In this document: one piece after another, positions 37,216 to 45,373 of the stretch | How positions within the stretch are numbered: the stretch's first letter is position 1 | Layout of the letters: the number at the start of each line of letters is the position of its first letter | NCBI RefSeq assembly: GCF_024300645.1 | Contig: NZ_CP101291.1 | Span: 1,488,001-1,552,000 of the forward strand | Reading direction: 5' to 3' | From: Alteromonas sp. LMIT006 | GTDB taxonomy: Bacteria; Pseudomonadota; Gammaproteobacteria; Enterobacterales; Alteromonadaceae | DNA length: 64,000 nt | Position numbers and translations under genes: made by a program | The notes under the pieces: generated by a model | What the model was told of the DNA's origin: nothing | Database searches by the model: none | The model's input: only the letters and a program-made list of their open reading frames with translations

Positions 37216-38877
37216 TTATTTGCGCTGAAATTCACTGGTTGCTGACCATTGTGGCCAGGTCTGCGCATTAGCAACCTGAACGGCAACGTCCATTAACATG
37301 CGAGCATCTTCTTCCATACCGCTTGGGTTGATACTTTCACGGTACTGGTCGCATACTTGGTGGTAACATCCGCGTTGAATCACGTTGATTTTTTTGCGAT
37401 AGGCTGCCACCTCTTCGTTCAGCGGTGTTGCACCGCCGTACGCATAAAGAGCCGGCACTCCGGCTTTGGCAAACGAAAAGTGATCTGAGCGATAATAGTA
37501 ACCGGCTTCAGGGCGAGGCTCTTGCACAACCACGCGACCTTGTTTCGTCGCAGCTGCGACGAGATATTGTTCCAGTTCTGATTTACCTTGGCCTACCACC
37601 GCAACATCTTGGGTTTGACCTAAGATATTCATTGCGTCAACGTTGATGTTGGCAACGGTTTTATTAAGCGGGATAACTGGATGGTTGGCATAGTATTTTG
37701 AGCCAAGCAAACCTTGTTCTTCCGCGGTCACAATCAAAAAACTAATTGAGCGTCTTGGTCGCTCCGATAATTTTGCCAGTTGCTGCGCAATGGTGATCAA
37801 ACCAGCTGTACCGGTCGCATTGTCGTGAAAGCCATTGTAAATCTGGTCACCTTCTAGTGAAGTATCTGTGCCTAAATGATCCCAGTGTGCGGTAAAAATA
37901 ATATGCTCGTCCGGCAACTCATGACCTGGCAAGGTGGCCAGGAAGTTGTAACTCGTGGAGGTTTCAAAGCTGTTCTGTACGGTTGCTGAAGCAGTCAAAT
38001 TCAAAGCAGAATGATATGGACCCTGTAAGGCTTTGGCTTTTTCAGCAGCAAAGTCTTTCCCTGCAGCAGCAAATACAGATACTGCAGCGTCAAGACTTAA
38101 CCACCCTTCAATCGCGACGCGAGAAGCGCCTTTATCCGGGTTAACCAATCCGTATTGCGGTCCTGACCAACTGTTCGCTACGACCGACCAACCATAAGAG
38201 GCTGGTTCAGTTTCATGCACAATTAGAGCTGCAGCGGCCCCTTGACGGCTAGCTTCTTCGTACTTGTAACTCCAACGTCCGTAATAGGTCATGGTTTTAC
38301 CTTCAAAAATCCCCGCATCAGGATTTTCAAAACCTGGATCATTAACTAAGATCACAACGGTTTTGCCAGTGACATCTAATCCTTCATAATCGTTCCAATT
38401 ATATTCTGGCGCATTCACACCATAGCCAACAAAGACCACCTCCGAATCGGAAACATCGATTTGCGCTTGTTCACGCTGAGAGCCAACAACCATATTATCT
38501 TTATAGGTAAATGTTTGTTCGCCGATACTTAACGAAGCATCTGGGCTCGCCGTAATTGAAATCAATTCGACGGGTTGCAAGAAAGAATCGCCTGCTGTGG
38601 GCACTAAGCCAGCTTGAGTGAAGTGTTCGATCAAATACGCAAGAGTCTTTGTTTCACCTTCTGTCGCCGGTAAACGACCACCAAATTCATCTGAAGCGAG
38701 TACTCTAGCATGTTCAATGATGGTTTCTCCGCTTAGACTATTGTAAACATCGGCAAAGCTAACCGCAGCTTGGGATGGAGTTTGCGTTTGAGACATGGTC
38801 TTGCGTTCTGCTTGGTTAGGTTGACATGCACTGAGCAGTGAGCAACACAATAAAGCGGTTACAAAATGTCGTTTCAT
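37216..38877 (-). CDS. M28 family metallopeptidase lipoprotein
   Basis: 553 residues from ATG 38877, chosen because an AAGGAAG ribosome site precedes it and it opens on a lipoprotein signal (MKRHFVTALLCCSLLSAC, lipobox LSAC). A longer reading to 38964 lacks such a site. A PA-like domain interrupts the peptidase domain. Zinc-site motifs are TAHWDHLG, HDNATGTAGLI, TAEEQGLLGSKYYA and the late YRSDHFSFAKAGVPALY. M28 enzymes are usually aminopeptidases; the exact specificity is unknown. It probably works in the periplasm on peptides taken up by this heterotroph. Confidence 0.92.
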   Translation of the reverse strand: MKRHFVTALLCCSLLSACQPNQAERKTMSQTQTPSQAAVSFADVYNSLSGETIIEHARVLASDEFGGRLPATEGETKTLAYLIEHFTQAGLVPTAGDSFLQPVELISITASPDASLSIGEQTFTYKDNMVVGSQREQAQIDVSDSEVVFVGYGVNAPEYNWNDYEGLDVTGKTVVILVNDPGFENPDAGIFEGKTMTYYGRWSYKYEEASRQGAAAALIVHETEPASYGWSVVANSWSGPQYGLVNPDKGASRVAIEGWLSLDAAVSVFAAAGKDFAAEKAKALQGPYHSALNLTASATVQNSFETSTSYNFLATLPGHELPDEHIIFTAHWDHLGTDTSLEGDQIYNGFHDNATGTAGLITIAQQLAKLSERPRRSISFLIVTAEEQGLLGSKYYANHPVIPLNKTVANINVDAMNILGQTQDVAVVGQGKSELEQYLVAAATKQGRVVVQEPRPEAGYYYRSDHFSFAKAGVPALYAYGGATPLNEEVAAYRKKINVIQRGCYHQVCDQYRESINPSGMEEDARMLMDVAVQVANAQTWPQWSATSEFQRK

Positions 38878-38933
38878 TATTATTCTTCCTTTTTTAAAGT
38901 GCACGAAGTATACCAATAACTTGGTCTTTTCCC

Positions 38934-38969
38934 AAAAAAAAGCCGAGTATCTCAGTGAGAGCACTCGGC
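38934..38969 (-). terminator. Intrinsic terminator of the Yip1 gene
   Basis: Minus-strand stem GCCGAGT / ACTCGGC with a 14-base loop, followed by eight T. It separates the Yip1 gene from the M28 gene downstream. Confidence 0.85.
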
Positions 38970-38989
38970 AATTTAAAGGAGTAATAAAA

Positions 38990-39700
38990 TTAGAAAATCA
39001 AGAACAATGCCCAAACGCCGTAAATGACAACATAAGGTAATGCCGCAAGCACTAGGCACTTATTAAAATCGAAGCGCGTCCACGTACCGATAGCAACCGC
39101 TGCAATGTAGTAGTTCCAAATCATCTCAAGTCTGACAGACGTAGCAAAGTTGAACCATACTGAGTCTAAACCAATATTAAACACGTTCGCGATTGAAGTT
39201 GCTGACGCTAAGGAAGGATGGATCTCACCGCTAGCATCACCAAGTAAGATCATCAAAATAGAAATCACTGCTCCGATAATCGTCGGCAGACCTATCCACC
39301 AAGACGCGCCGTACCAATCCGTAAAACCCGCTAAGTTTTCTTCATCTGAACCGGTTACTGCTTTGTAGTAAATGGCAACAATAGCAGTAACGACAATCAT
39401 TGCAAGAACGGAACCAATCGGAACATACATAGCAATATCAGCAGTTTGAGTAAATGACAACGCCGTTTCGATTTCTGCAGGACTCAAATCTCTTAAATCG
39501 GGAGAGGTTTTAAGTAATGTGTGATAGTACTCTTGGTCGACCGATGCAAAATACAAATAACCTGGTAATGAAGCGATGATTGCGGTCAGAATAAAGGGGA
39601 TCCATGACCAGTTATTGTGCGTCTTTAACGCTTCAAAAACAGCGCGTGGGCGAACAAATACCTCGCTACAGGCCTGGATTGGGTTGGTCACTTCTGACAT
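38990..39700 (-). CDS. Yip1 family integral membrane protein
   Basis: 236 residues. NPIQACSEVFVRPRAVFEALKTHNNWSWIPFIL opens like bacterial Yip1-domain proteins. About five or six helices follow, including YVPIGSVLAMIVVTAIVAIYY and a last hydrophobic helix at the C-terminus. No function is established for bacterial members. It is divergent from the NatA/NatB genes; the shared 164-base gap could serve both. Confidence 0.82.
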   Translation of the reverse strand: MSEVTNPIQACSEVFVRPRAVFEALKTHNNWSWIPFILTAIIASLPGYLYFASVDQEYYHTLLKTSPDLRDLSPAEIETALSFTQTADIAMYVPIGSVLAMIVVTAIVAIYYKAVTGSDEENLAGFTDWYGASWWIGLPTIIGAVISILMILLGDASGEIHPSLASATSIANVFNIGLDSVWFNFATSVRLEMIWNYYIAAVAIGTWTRFDFNKCLVLAALPYVVIYGVWALFLIF

Positions 39701-39864
39701 AGGAATTCCTTAAATCGTTATTATTCATAGCAACCTTATACCATTTGTTTAAACGGTGCCGATGTAAATTGTAAAAAAGTTTGTAAATCGCTATAAATAT
39801 TAAGATTTTACGCTACTATAAACTCATCACTTGAAGCGTGAAACACGACAATAAGGAACCGTGC

Positions 39865-40635
39865 ATGATTGAAATCTCGCATTTGGCTAAGAAATTCAAA
39901 GTCGAAAACCCCAAAAAGCTCAGTGAGCAAGAGCGCAAAGACCCACGTTTACAAGGCAAGTTTTTCCATTCGGTTCAAGACGTGAATTTTATGTGTGATC
40001 ACGGTCAAGTTCTCGGTTTACTCGGCCCAAACGGGGCAGGCAAAACCACCACCTTACGCATGTTATCGACTGCGCTCGCGCCAGACGGAGGCAGCATCAA
40101 AATCAATGGTGTCGATGTCTTGGCCAACCCGTTGATTGCCCGCCAAAAAATTGGCTTCCTTTCCGGTTCAACTGGATTGTATGGACGCTTAAGCGGACGT
40201 GAAAATATCGCGTATTTTGGTCGTTTACATGGGATGAATGACACAGCCATCGCCAACAAGATCGACGAACTGACTGAGCTGCTCGATTTATCCACCTTTT
40301 TAGAGCGCCGCAGTGAAAATTTCTCTACCGGTATGAAACAGCGCATCTCCATAGCACGCGCCGTCGTCCATGACCCGGAAGTGGTCATTTTAGATGAACC
40401 AACAACCGGTCTGGATATTATGGCGACGCAAACGGTGATTGATTTCATCAAGGGGTTAAAAGAGAAGCAAGTACCTGTGATTTTTTCAACGCATCACTTG
40501 GATGAAGTGGAACAATTATGCGATACCGTGACCGTCATAGATGAAGGGCGTACCAAGTACAATGGAGACATTGAGTCGTTTGCGGGGTTGTCGGGTAAAA
40601 CATTACACGATTCATTTATGGTCAGCATAAGCTAG
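39865..40635 (+). CDS. natA: ABC transporter ATP-binding protein, NatA type
   Basis: 256 residues from ATG 39865 ([11 protein letters not shown]), preceded by AAGGAAC; an in-frame ATG-like start at 39838 lacks a ribosome site. Walker [15 protein letters not shown] signature NFSTGMKQR and Walker [13 protein letters not shown] are intact. An unusual insertion [19 protein letters not shown] separates the first strand from the rest, as in the NatA Na+ exporter family. Works with the permease 11 bases downstream. The substrate (Na+ or other) is inferred from the family only. Confidence 0.85.
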   Translation: MIEISHLAKKFKVENPKKLSEQERKDPRLQGKFFHSVQDVNFMCDHGQVLGLLGPNGAGKTTTLRMLSTALAPDGGSIKINGVDVLANPLIARQKIGFLSGSTGLYGRLSGRENIAYFGRLHGMNDTAIANKIDELTELLDLSTFLERRSENFSTGMKQRISIARAVVHDPEVVILDEPTTGLDIMATQTVIDFIKGLKEKQVPVIFSTHHLDEVEQLCDTVTVIDEGRTKYNGDIESFAGLSGKTLHDSFMVSIS

Positions 40636-40646
40636 GAGATAAGGAC

Positions 40647-41852
40647 ATGTGGTTAGTATTTAAAAAAGAAGTCATCGAACTATTACGTGACCGTAAAACC
40701 CTGTTTTTTATGATTGCATTGCCGTTATTGTTCTTCCCAATTATCTTTGGAGGAGTGTTTTATTTTTCCGGTAAGGCCATTCAAGAAGCGCAAGAAAAGA
40801 CGTTGAACTTTGCTGTGATCGGTGGCGAGTTTGCTCCGCATCTGACCAAGCAGCTGAGTGCTAGGGATGATTTAACTCTAGTAAAAACCACATTAAAAGG
40901 TGATGACGAAGCGGGGATCAAAGATTTTGTAAAGACTGAAAAAGTGGATTTTGTGTTAGTGGTACCGGCAACTTTTAGCAATGATGTGCTGACCAGTGGC
41001 CAGCAAACGATTATGCTGTATCTCAATGATGCGGGCCTAAATATGGTACAACGCCGAGTCAACGAGGTCGTAAAAGAGATCGAAAATGCTAACCAACAAT
41101 CGGCGTTTATCACCTTGGGCGTCAGTGAGGCGATGCAAAAGGGTTTACTCAATCCTATAGTGATTGAAAAAGTATCAACTGCTGATAAACGCGAGGATTT
41201 GGGTGAGAAAATCGGTGGTTTCATTCCATATCTTGTCTTCATTTTGTGTTTGCAAGGTGCGATGCTTCCCGCGACTGATATTGGTGCAGGAGAGAAAGAA
41301 CGAGGCACACTCGAGACATTGCTGATCACGCCCATCCCAAGACGAGATTTGGTGATGGGAAAATTCTTTACCATAGCGTTTGCAGGGGTGACGTCTGCGA
41401 TGGTCACCATAGGCAGTATGTTTGTTTGGGGCGTACTGCTTGCGCAAGGCATGGCAATTAAACTCATTACGGAATTCATGGGGGCAATCAGCCCGATCGA
41501 TTTTGTGTTGATGTTTTTGATGCTAGTGCCCGTGGTAGCGATTTTTGCTTCGTTGTTACTCAGTTTATCCATCTATGCGCGAAGCTTTAAAGAAGCGCAA
41601 GGGTATATGACGCCCCTGGTGTTTTTAACCATTATTCCTATCATTATTGCGTTACTCCCTGGCATTGAGCTCAAAGGAGTATATGCCTGGATCCCACTGA
41701 CAAACGTCGCGCTTGCGATGAAAGAGCTGATCAAAGGCACCATGGATTATATGGCACTTATTCCGATTTTTGTCTCGACCAGCGTGATTGCAGGATTACT
41801 GATTGCATTTTGCGTGTACTGGTTTAAGCGTGAAAAGGTACTGTTTAGGTAA
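40647..41852 (+). CDS. natB: ABC-2 type permease, NatB type
   Basis: 401 residues. One N-terminal helix (FFMIALPLLFFPIIFGGVFYF), a large extracytoplasmic loop of about 150 residues, then five or more helices at the C-terminus. GAGEKERGTLETLLITPIPRRDLVMGKFF is the typical cytoplasmic coupling segment of ABC-2 permeases. It forms an exporter with NatA. Confidence 0.86.
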   Translation: MWLVFKKEVIELLRDRKTLFFMIALPLLFFPIIFGGVFYFSGKAIQEAQEKTLNFAVIGGEFAPHLTKQLSARDDLTLVKTTLKGDDEAGIKDFVKTEKVDFVLVVPATFSNDVLTSGQQTIMLYLNDAGLNMVQRRVNEVVKEIENANQQSAFITLGVSEAMQKGLLNPIVIEKVSTADKREDLGEKIGGFIPYLVFILCLQGAMLPATDIGAGEKERGTLETLLITPIPRRDLVMGKFFTIAFAGVTSAMVTIGSMFVWGVLLAQGMAIKLITEFMGAISPIDFVLMFLMLVPVVAIFASLLLSLSIYARSFKEAQGYMTPLVFLTIIPIIIALLPGIELKGVYAWIPLTNVALAMKELIKGTMDYMALIPIFVSTSVIAGLLIAFCVYWFKREKVLFR

Positions 41853-41891
41853 ATTCCAAAAAATTCAATCCTTATAGCTTTTTGAAATAAG

Positions 41892-41972
41892 CAAATAACT
41901 TTTGTAAATTATTTGTTATTGGTATGTTTTCTTAAAACCAAATAATATATCTAATATTATTTAGTTATTTGG
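41892..41972 (+). promoter_or_regulatory. Palindromic AT-rich control region of the sulfide operon
   Basis: Two dyads sit just before the TauE/SafE start at 41979. CAAATAA (41892-41898) pairs with TTATTTG (41909-41915). A 9-bp perfect dyad AAATAATAT-N5-ATATTATTT (41940-41962) lies within a wider CCAAATAA...TTATTTGG frame (41938-41972). The repeated CAAATAA/TTATTTG half-site suggests a dimeric repressor. An ArsR-type sulfide sensor (BigR/SqrR group) would be the expected regulator, but none is encoded in the window. Confidence 0.5.
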
Positions 41973-41978
41973 GTTTTT

Positions 41979-42761
41979 ATGGAAATTTTTGGCTATATTG
42001 CAGCTGTTTTTATGGGAATGGTATTGGGTGTCATCGGTGGCGGTGGCTCGATACTAACTGTGCCCATCCTTGTTTATCTAATGGGCGTCAATGCGACGAT
42101 CGCGACAGGATACTCTTTGATCATCGTTGGTTTGACGGCTGCATTTGGAGCATTTCGTTACTTTAAACAAGGTTTAATCGATTTTAAACCGGCTTTAATA
42201 TTTGCTATTCCTTCTATTTTAGCGGTCTATGCCACCCGTGCTTTCTTAGTTCCAGCTATACCTGAAGTCATCTATGATGGCGTGTTTTTGGTCACCAAAG
42301 ACCTCATGATTATGGTGCTCTTTGGCATCCTAATGGTGATGTCCGCGGTCATGATGTTGCGCAATGCAAAACAGCTCAAGCCAACCGGTAAACCCCAATC
42401 GACTATTTTGATCTTGTTGGAAGGCTCAGTAGTTGGAGTAGCCACTGGGCTTCTTGGCGCAGGAGGAGGCTTCTTAATCATTCCAGCCTTGGTCTTGTTG
42501 ATGGGCATGGAAATGAAAAAAGCCGTTGCTGCATCGTTATTCATTATTGCACTGAAATCCATCATAGGCTTTGGCGGGGATCTCCAAGCAGGCATCGCAC
42601 TCGATTTTCAATTAATCGGCAGTTTAATTTTGTGCACGGTGTTGGGCATGTTTCTCGCAACAAAAATTGCAGACCGATTTGATGGTAAAAAACTGCAAAA
42701 AAGCTTCGCCTATTTCACCTTGACCATCGCCGTCATCATTTTTGCTAAAGAATTACTGTAA
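41979..42761 (+). CDS. TauE/SafE family sulfur anion permease
   Basis: 260 residues, about eight helices, with the two family repeats starting at MGMVLGVIGGGGSILTVPIL and GVATGLLGAGGGFLIIPALVLLMG. TauE/SafE proteins carry sulfite, sulfonates or related anions out of or into the cell. Placement 13 bases before a persulfide dioxygenase-like gene makes sulfite or thiosulfate export the likely job here. Confidence 0.9.
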   Translation: MEIFGYIAAVFMGMVLGVIGGGGSILTVPILVYLMGVNATIATGYSLIIVGLTAAFGAFRYFKQGLIDFKPALIFAIPSILAVYATRAFLVPAIPEVIYDGVFLVTKDLMIMVLFGILMVMSAVMMLRNAKQLKPTGKPQSTILILLEGSVVGVATGLLGAGGGFLIIPALVLLMGMEMKKAVAASLFIIALKSIIGFGGDLQAGIALDFQLIGSLILCTVLGMFLATKIADRFDGKKLQKSFAYFTLTIAVIIFAKELL

Positions 42762-42774
42762 AGGAGCACTGAAT

Positions 42775-43635
42775 ATGTATGTAAAAACGTTTCACGACCC
42801 AGATACTGCGACATTTACGCACATAGTCGTTGATGAATCGACCGCAAAATGTGCAGTGATTGACTCAGTATTAGATTACGACCATTTTGCTGGGACTGTC
42901 AAAACAGATAGTGCTGATCAGGTCATCGATTACATTCGAACAAATAATTTAAAAAATGAATGGATTCTAGAAAGTCATATTCATGCCGACCACATTACCG
43001 CTTCTTCTTATTTAAAAACGCACATCGGTGGTCAAACTGCTATGAGTAAAAGAATCAAAGAAGTCTTAGAAATCTGGGTGCCAATATTCGATAGCAGCGA
43101 GGACACTTTGATTTCTGGAGATCAATTTGATCGACTCCTAGATGAAGGTGATCAAATATCGATTGGCTCAATCACCCTTGAAACTTGGCTAACCCCAGGC
43201 CACACCCCAGCGTGTGCGAGTTATTATTGTGCCGAGCACAATGCAATTTTTGTTGGGGACACTATTTTTGCACCACATCTTGGTACTGCGCGCTGTGATT
43301 TCCCGGGTGGAAGTGCAGCGGATTTGTTTAACACCGTTCAGCGTTTTTATACCTTACCTGATGAAACAGTTGTGTATCTTTGCCATGATTACCCGAAAGA
43401 CGGCGAATCTCCACTTGAATCAATTACCATTGGTGAACAAAAAACGTCCAATAAACAAATCCAGCCCGATACCGAGTTTTCAGAGTATGTAGCCAAGCGT
43501 GAAGCCCGTGATGCAACGCTCTCAGTACCAAAATTACTGTATCCATCGATTCAAACGAATCTGCGTTTAGGTGAATTTGGGGTCAAGTCCAAAAATGGTT
43601 TGCAGTACATAAAAATTCCAATCAATGCGTTATAG
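42775..43635 (+). CDS. Persulfide dioxygenase-like metallo-beta-lactamase-fold hydrolase
   Basis: 286 residues from ATG 42775, preceded by AAGGAG. Metal motifs are HIHADHITA (HxHxDH), TPGHTPAC, VGDTIF and CHDYP, the ETHE1/Blh layout. Such enzymes oxidise glutathione persulfide to sulfite using one iron. An Alteromonas-like host with gshA has the glutathione needed. The C-terminal region (about 230-286) is of the longer Blh-like form rather than the short ETHE1 form. It lies between the permease and the SQR fusion gene, 9 bases before the latter. Confidence 0.87.
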   Translation: MYVKTFHDPDTATFTHIVVDESTAKCAVIDSVLDYDHFAGTVKTDSADQVIDYIRTNNLKNEWILESHIHADHITASSYLKTHIGGQTAMSKRIKEVLEIWVPIFDSSEDTLISGDQFDRLLDEGDQISIGSITLETWLTPGHTPACASYYCAEHNAIFVGDTIFAPHLGTARCDFPGGSAADLFNTVQRFYTLPDETVVYLCHDYPKDGESPLESITIGEQKTSNKQIQPDTEFSEYVAKREARDATLSVPKLLYPSIQTNLRLGEFGVKSKNGLQYIKIPINAL

Positions 43636-43644
43636 GAGTCGAGT

Positions 43645-45315
43645 ATGGATATCAAAATATTGACCAAAGATTTATCTGTATCCCCGCAAATTACAATAGA
43701 TGATGTACGAACTCTAGCTGAGATGGGATTTAAGTCACTGGTGTGTCATCGACCTGATGGAGAAGGGGCAGATCAAGTCAATTTTGCAGAGATACAATCG
43801 ATAGCCGAGGAACTTGGTTTACAGGCGGTGCATCAACCTGTTACCAGTGGTAAAGTCACTGATGAAGACGCACAGACCTTCAAGCAATTAATGTCGGATT
43901 TACCTAAACCGATGTTTGCCTATTGTCGAACCGGCACGCGCTGTACGACAGTTTGGTCATTGGCTCAAGCAACAGAAATGAGTACCGTTGAGATTTTACA
44001 GACGGCAAAAAACGCGGGATATGATATGTCAGGTGTGGTGCGACGTATCGTGAATGGTGGAGTGACGCCAACTCAACAAACTGATCGTGAATTTGATATT
44101 GTGGTAGTGGGTGCTGGTGCTGCAGGAGTTGCAGTATGCTCTAGCATTTTGGCGCGTAAACCGGATGTTAATATCGCGGTGATTGATCCTGCCGATATCC
44201 ATTATTATCAGCCAGGTTGGACTATGGTGGGTGCTGGGGTCTTTACTCCAGAACAAACGGTTAAAACGCTGTCATCTCTGATCCCAAAAGGTGTGACTTG
44301 GATCAAAAATGCAGTGTCAGCATTTGAACCAGACAAAAACTGTGTGCTCCTTGATGGGTGTCATACTGTTTCATACAAACACCTTATTGTCTGCCCAGGA
44401 TTAAAATTAGATTGGCACAAAATTGAAGGCCTTTCAGAAACATTAGGTAAAAATGGAGTAACTTCCAATTATCGTTTTGATTTGGCCCCTTATACATGGG
44501 AACTCGTACAAGGTTTACAGGGTGGAAAAGCGGTATTTACGCAACCACCAATGCCTATCAAATGTGCTGGTGCGCCACAAAAGGCCATGTATTTATCATG
44601 CGACCATTGGTTATCAAGTGGTGTATTGGGCAAGATTGATGTCGAATTTTACAACGCTGGTCCTGTTCTGTTTGGGGTCAAAGAGTATGTCCCAAGCTTG
44701 ATGAAATACGTTGAAAAGTATCAAGCAAGCCTTCAGTTTACGCACAACTTAGTCAAAGTTGATGGTCCTAATAAACGGGCGTATTTTAAGCAAACTGGAG
44801 AGGGGGCATCCGATGAGTTAGTGGAAGTTGCCTTTGATATGTTACACGTTGCTCCTCCGCAATCGGCTCCTGACTTCATTAAAGTCAGTCCTTTGGCCGA
44901 TGAAGCTGGGTGGGTTGATGTCGATCAGTCCACGTTGCAGCATAAAAAGTATAACAATATCTATGGCTTAGGTGATGCGATGAATGCACCTAATGCCAAA
45001 ACAGCGGCTGCAGCACGAGTGCAAGCTCCTATTGTGGCTAATAATGTCTTATGTGACATGGGTTTGTATGAAAAACGCGCCATCTATAACGGCTACGGTT
45101 CCTGTCCATTAACAGTTGAAAAAGGCAAAATCATTCTGGCTGAGTTTGGTTATGGTGGCAAAATGTTACCGACGTTCCCAAATTGGCTCATTAATGGAAC
45201 ACAGCCGTCCCACTTAGCCTGGTTATTAAAAGAAAAAATTCTGCCGCCAATGTATTGGGAAGGAATGCTAAAAGGCAAGGAGTGGTTAGTCAAACCCAAA
45301 GAGTTTTTAAAATAG
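43645..45315 (+). CDS. DUF442 sulfurtransferase-like domain fused to sulfide:quinone oxidoreductase
   Basis: 556 residues. Residues 1 to about 135 form a DUF442 (TIGR01244) domain with the rhodanese-like loop C94-R-T-G-T-R99. From about 150 an SQR follows: FAD motif VVVGAGAAGVA, the first catalytic cysteine in PIKCAGAPQKAMYLS and the second in GYGSCPLTVEKGKIILAEFGY. Both cysteine contexts match type II (mitochondrial-type) SQR. The enzyme would oxidise sulfide to persulfide sulfur and feed electrons to quinone, while the fused domain could accept the sulfur. A strong terminator follows. A single polypeptide joins steps usually on separate proteins. Confidence 0.9.
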   Translation: MDIKILTKDLSVSPQITIDDVRTLAEMGFKSLVCHRPDGEGADQVNFAEIQSIAEELGLQAVHQPVTSGKVTDEDAQTFKQLMSDLPKPMFAYCRTGTRCTTVWSLAQATEMSTVEILQTAKNAGYDMSGVVRRIVNGGVTPTQQTDREFDIVVVGAGAAGVAVCSSILARKPDVNIAVIDPADIHYYQPGWTMVGAGVFTPEQTVKTLSSLIPKGVTWIKNAVSAFEPDKNCVLLDGCHTVSYKHLIVCPGLKLDWHKIEGLSETLGKNGVTSNYRFDLAPYTWELVQGLQGGKAVFTQPPMPIKCAGAPQKAMYLSCDHWLSSGVLGKIDVEFYNAGPVLFGVKEYVPSLMKYVEKYQASLQFTHNLVKVDGPNKRAYFKQTGEGASDELVEVAFDMLHVAPPQSAPDFIKVSPLADEAGWVDVDQSTLQHKKYNNIYGLGDAMNAPNAKTAAAARVQAPIVANNVLCDMGLYEKRAIYNGYGSCPLTVEKGKIILAEFGYGGKMLPTFPNWLINGTQPSHLAWLLKEKILPPMYWEGMLKGKEWLVKPKEFLK

Positions 45316-45340
45316 CTACCGATTTAAAGTGTGTTAGTTG

Positions 45341-45373
45341 ACGCGATGGTTGGGATAACCATCGCGTTTTTTT
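45341..45373 (+). terminator. Intrinsic terminator of the sulfide operon
   Basis: Perfect 11-bp stem ACGCGATGGTT / AACCATCGCGT with a GGGAT loop and a run of seven T. The last bases overlap the stop region of the convergent SLC13 gene. Confidence 0.93.
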
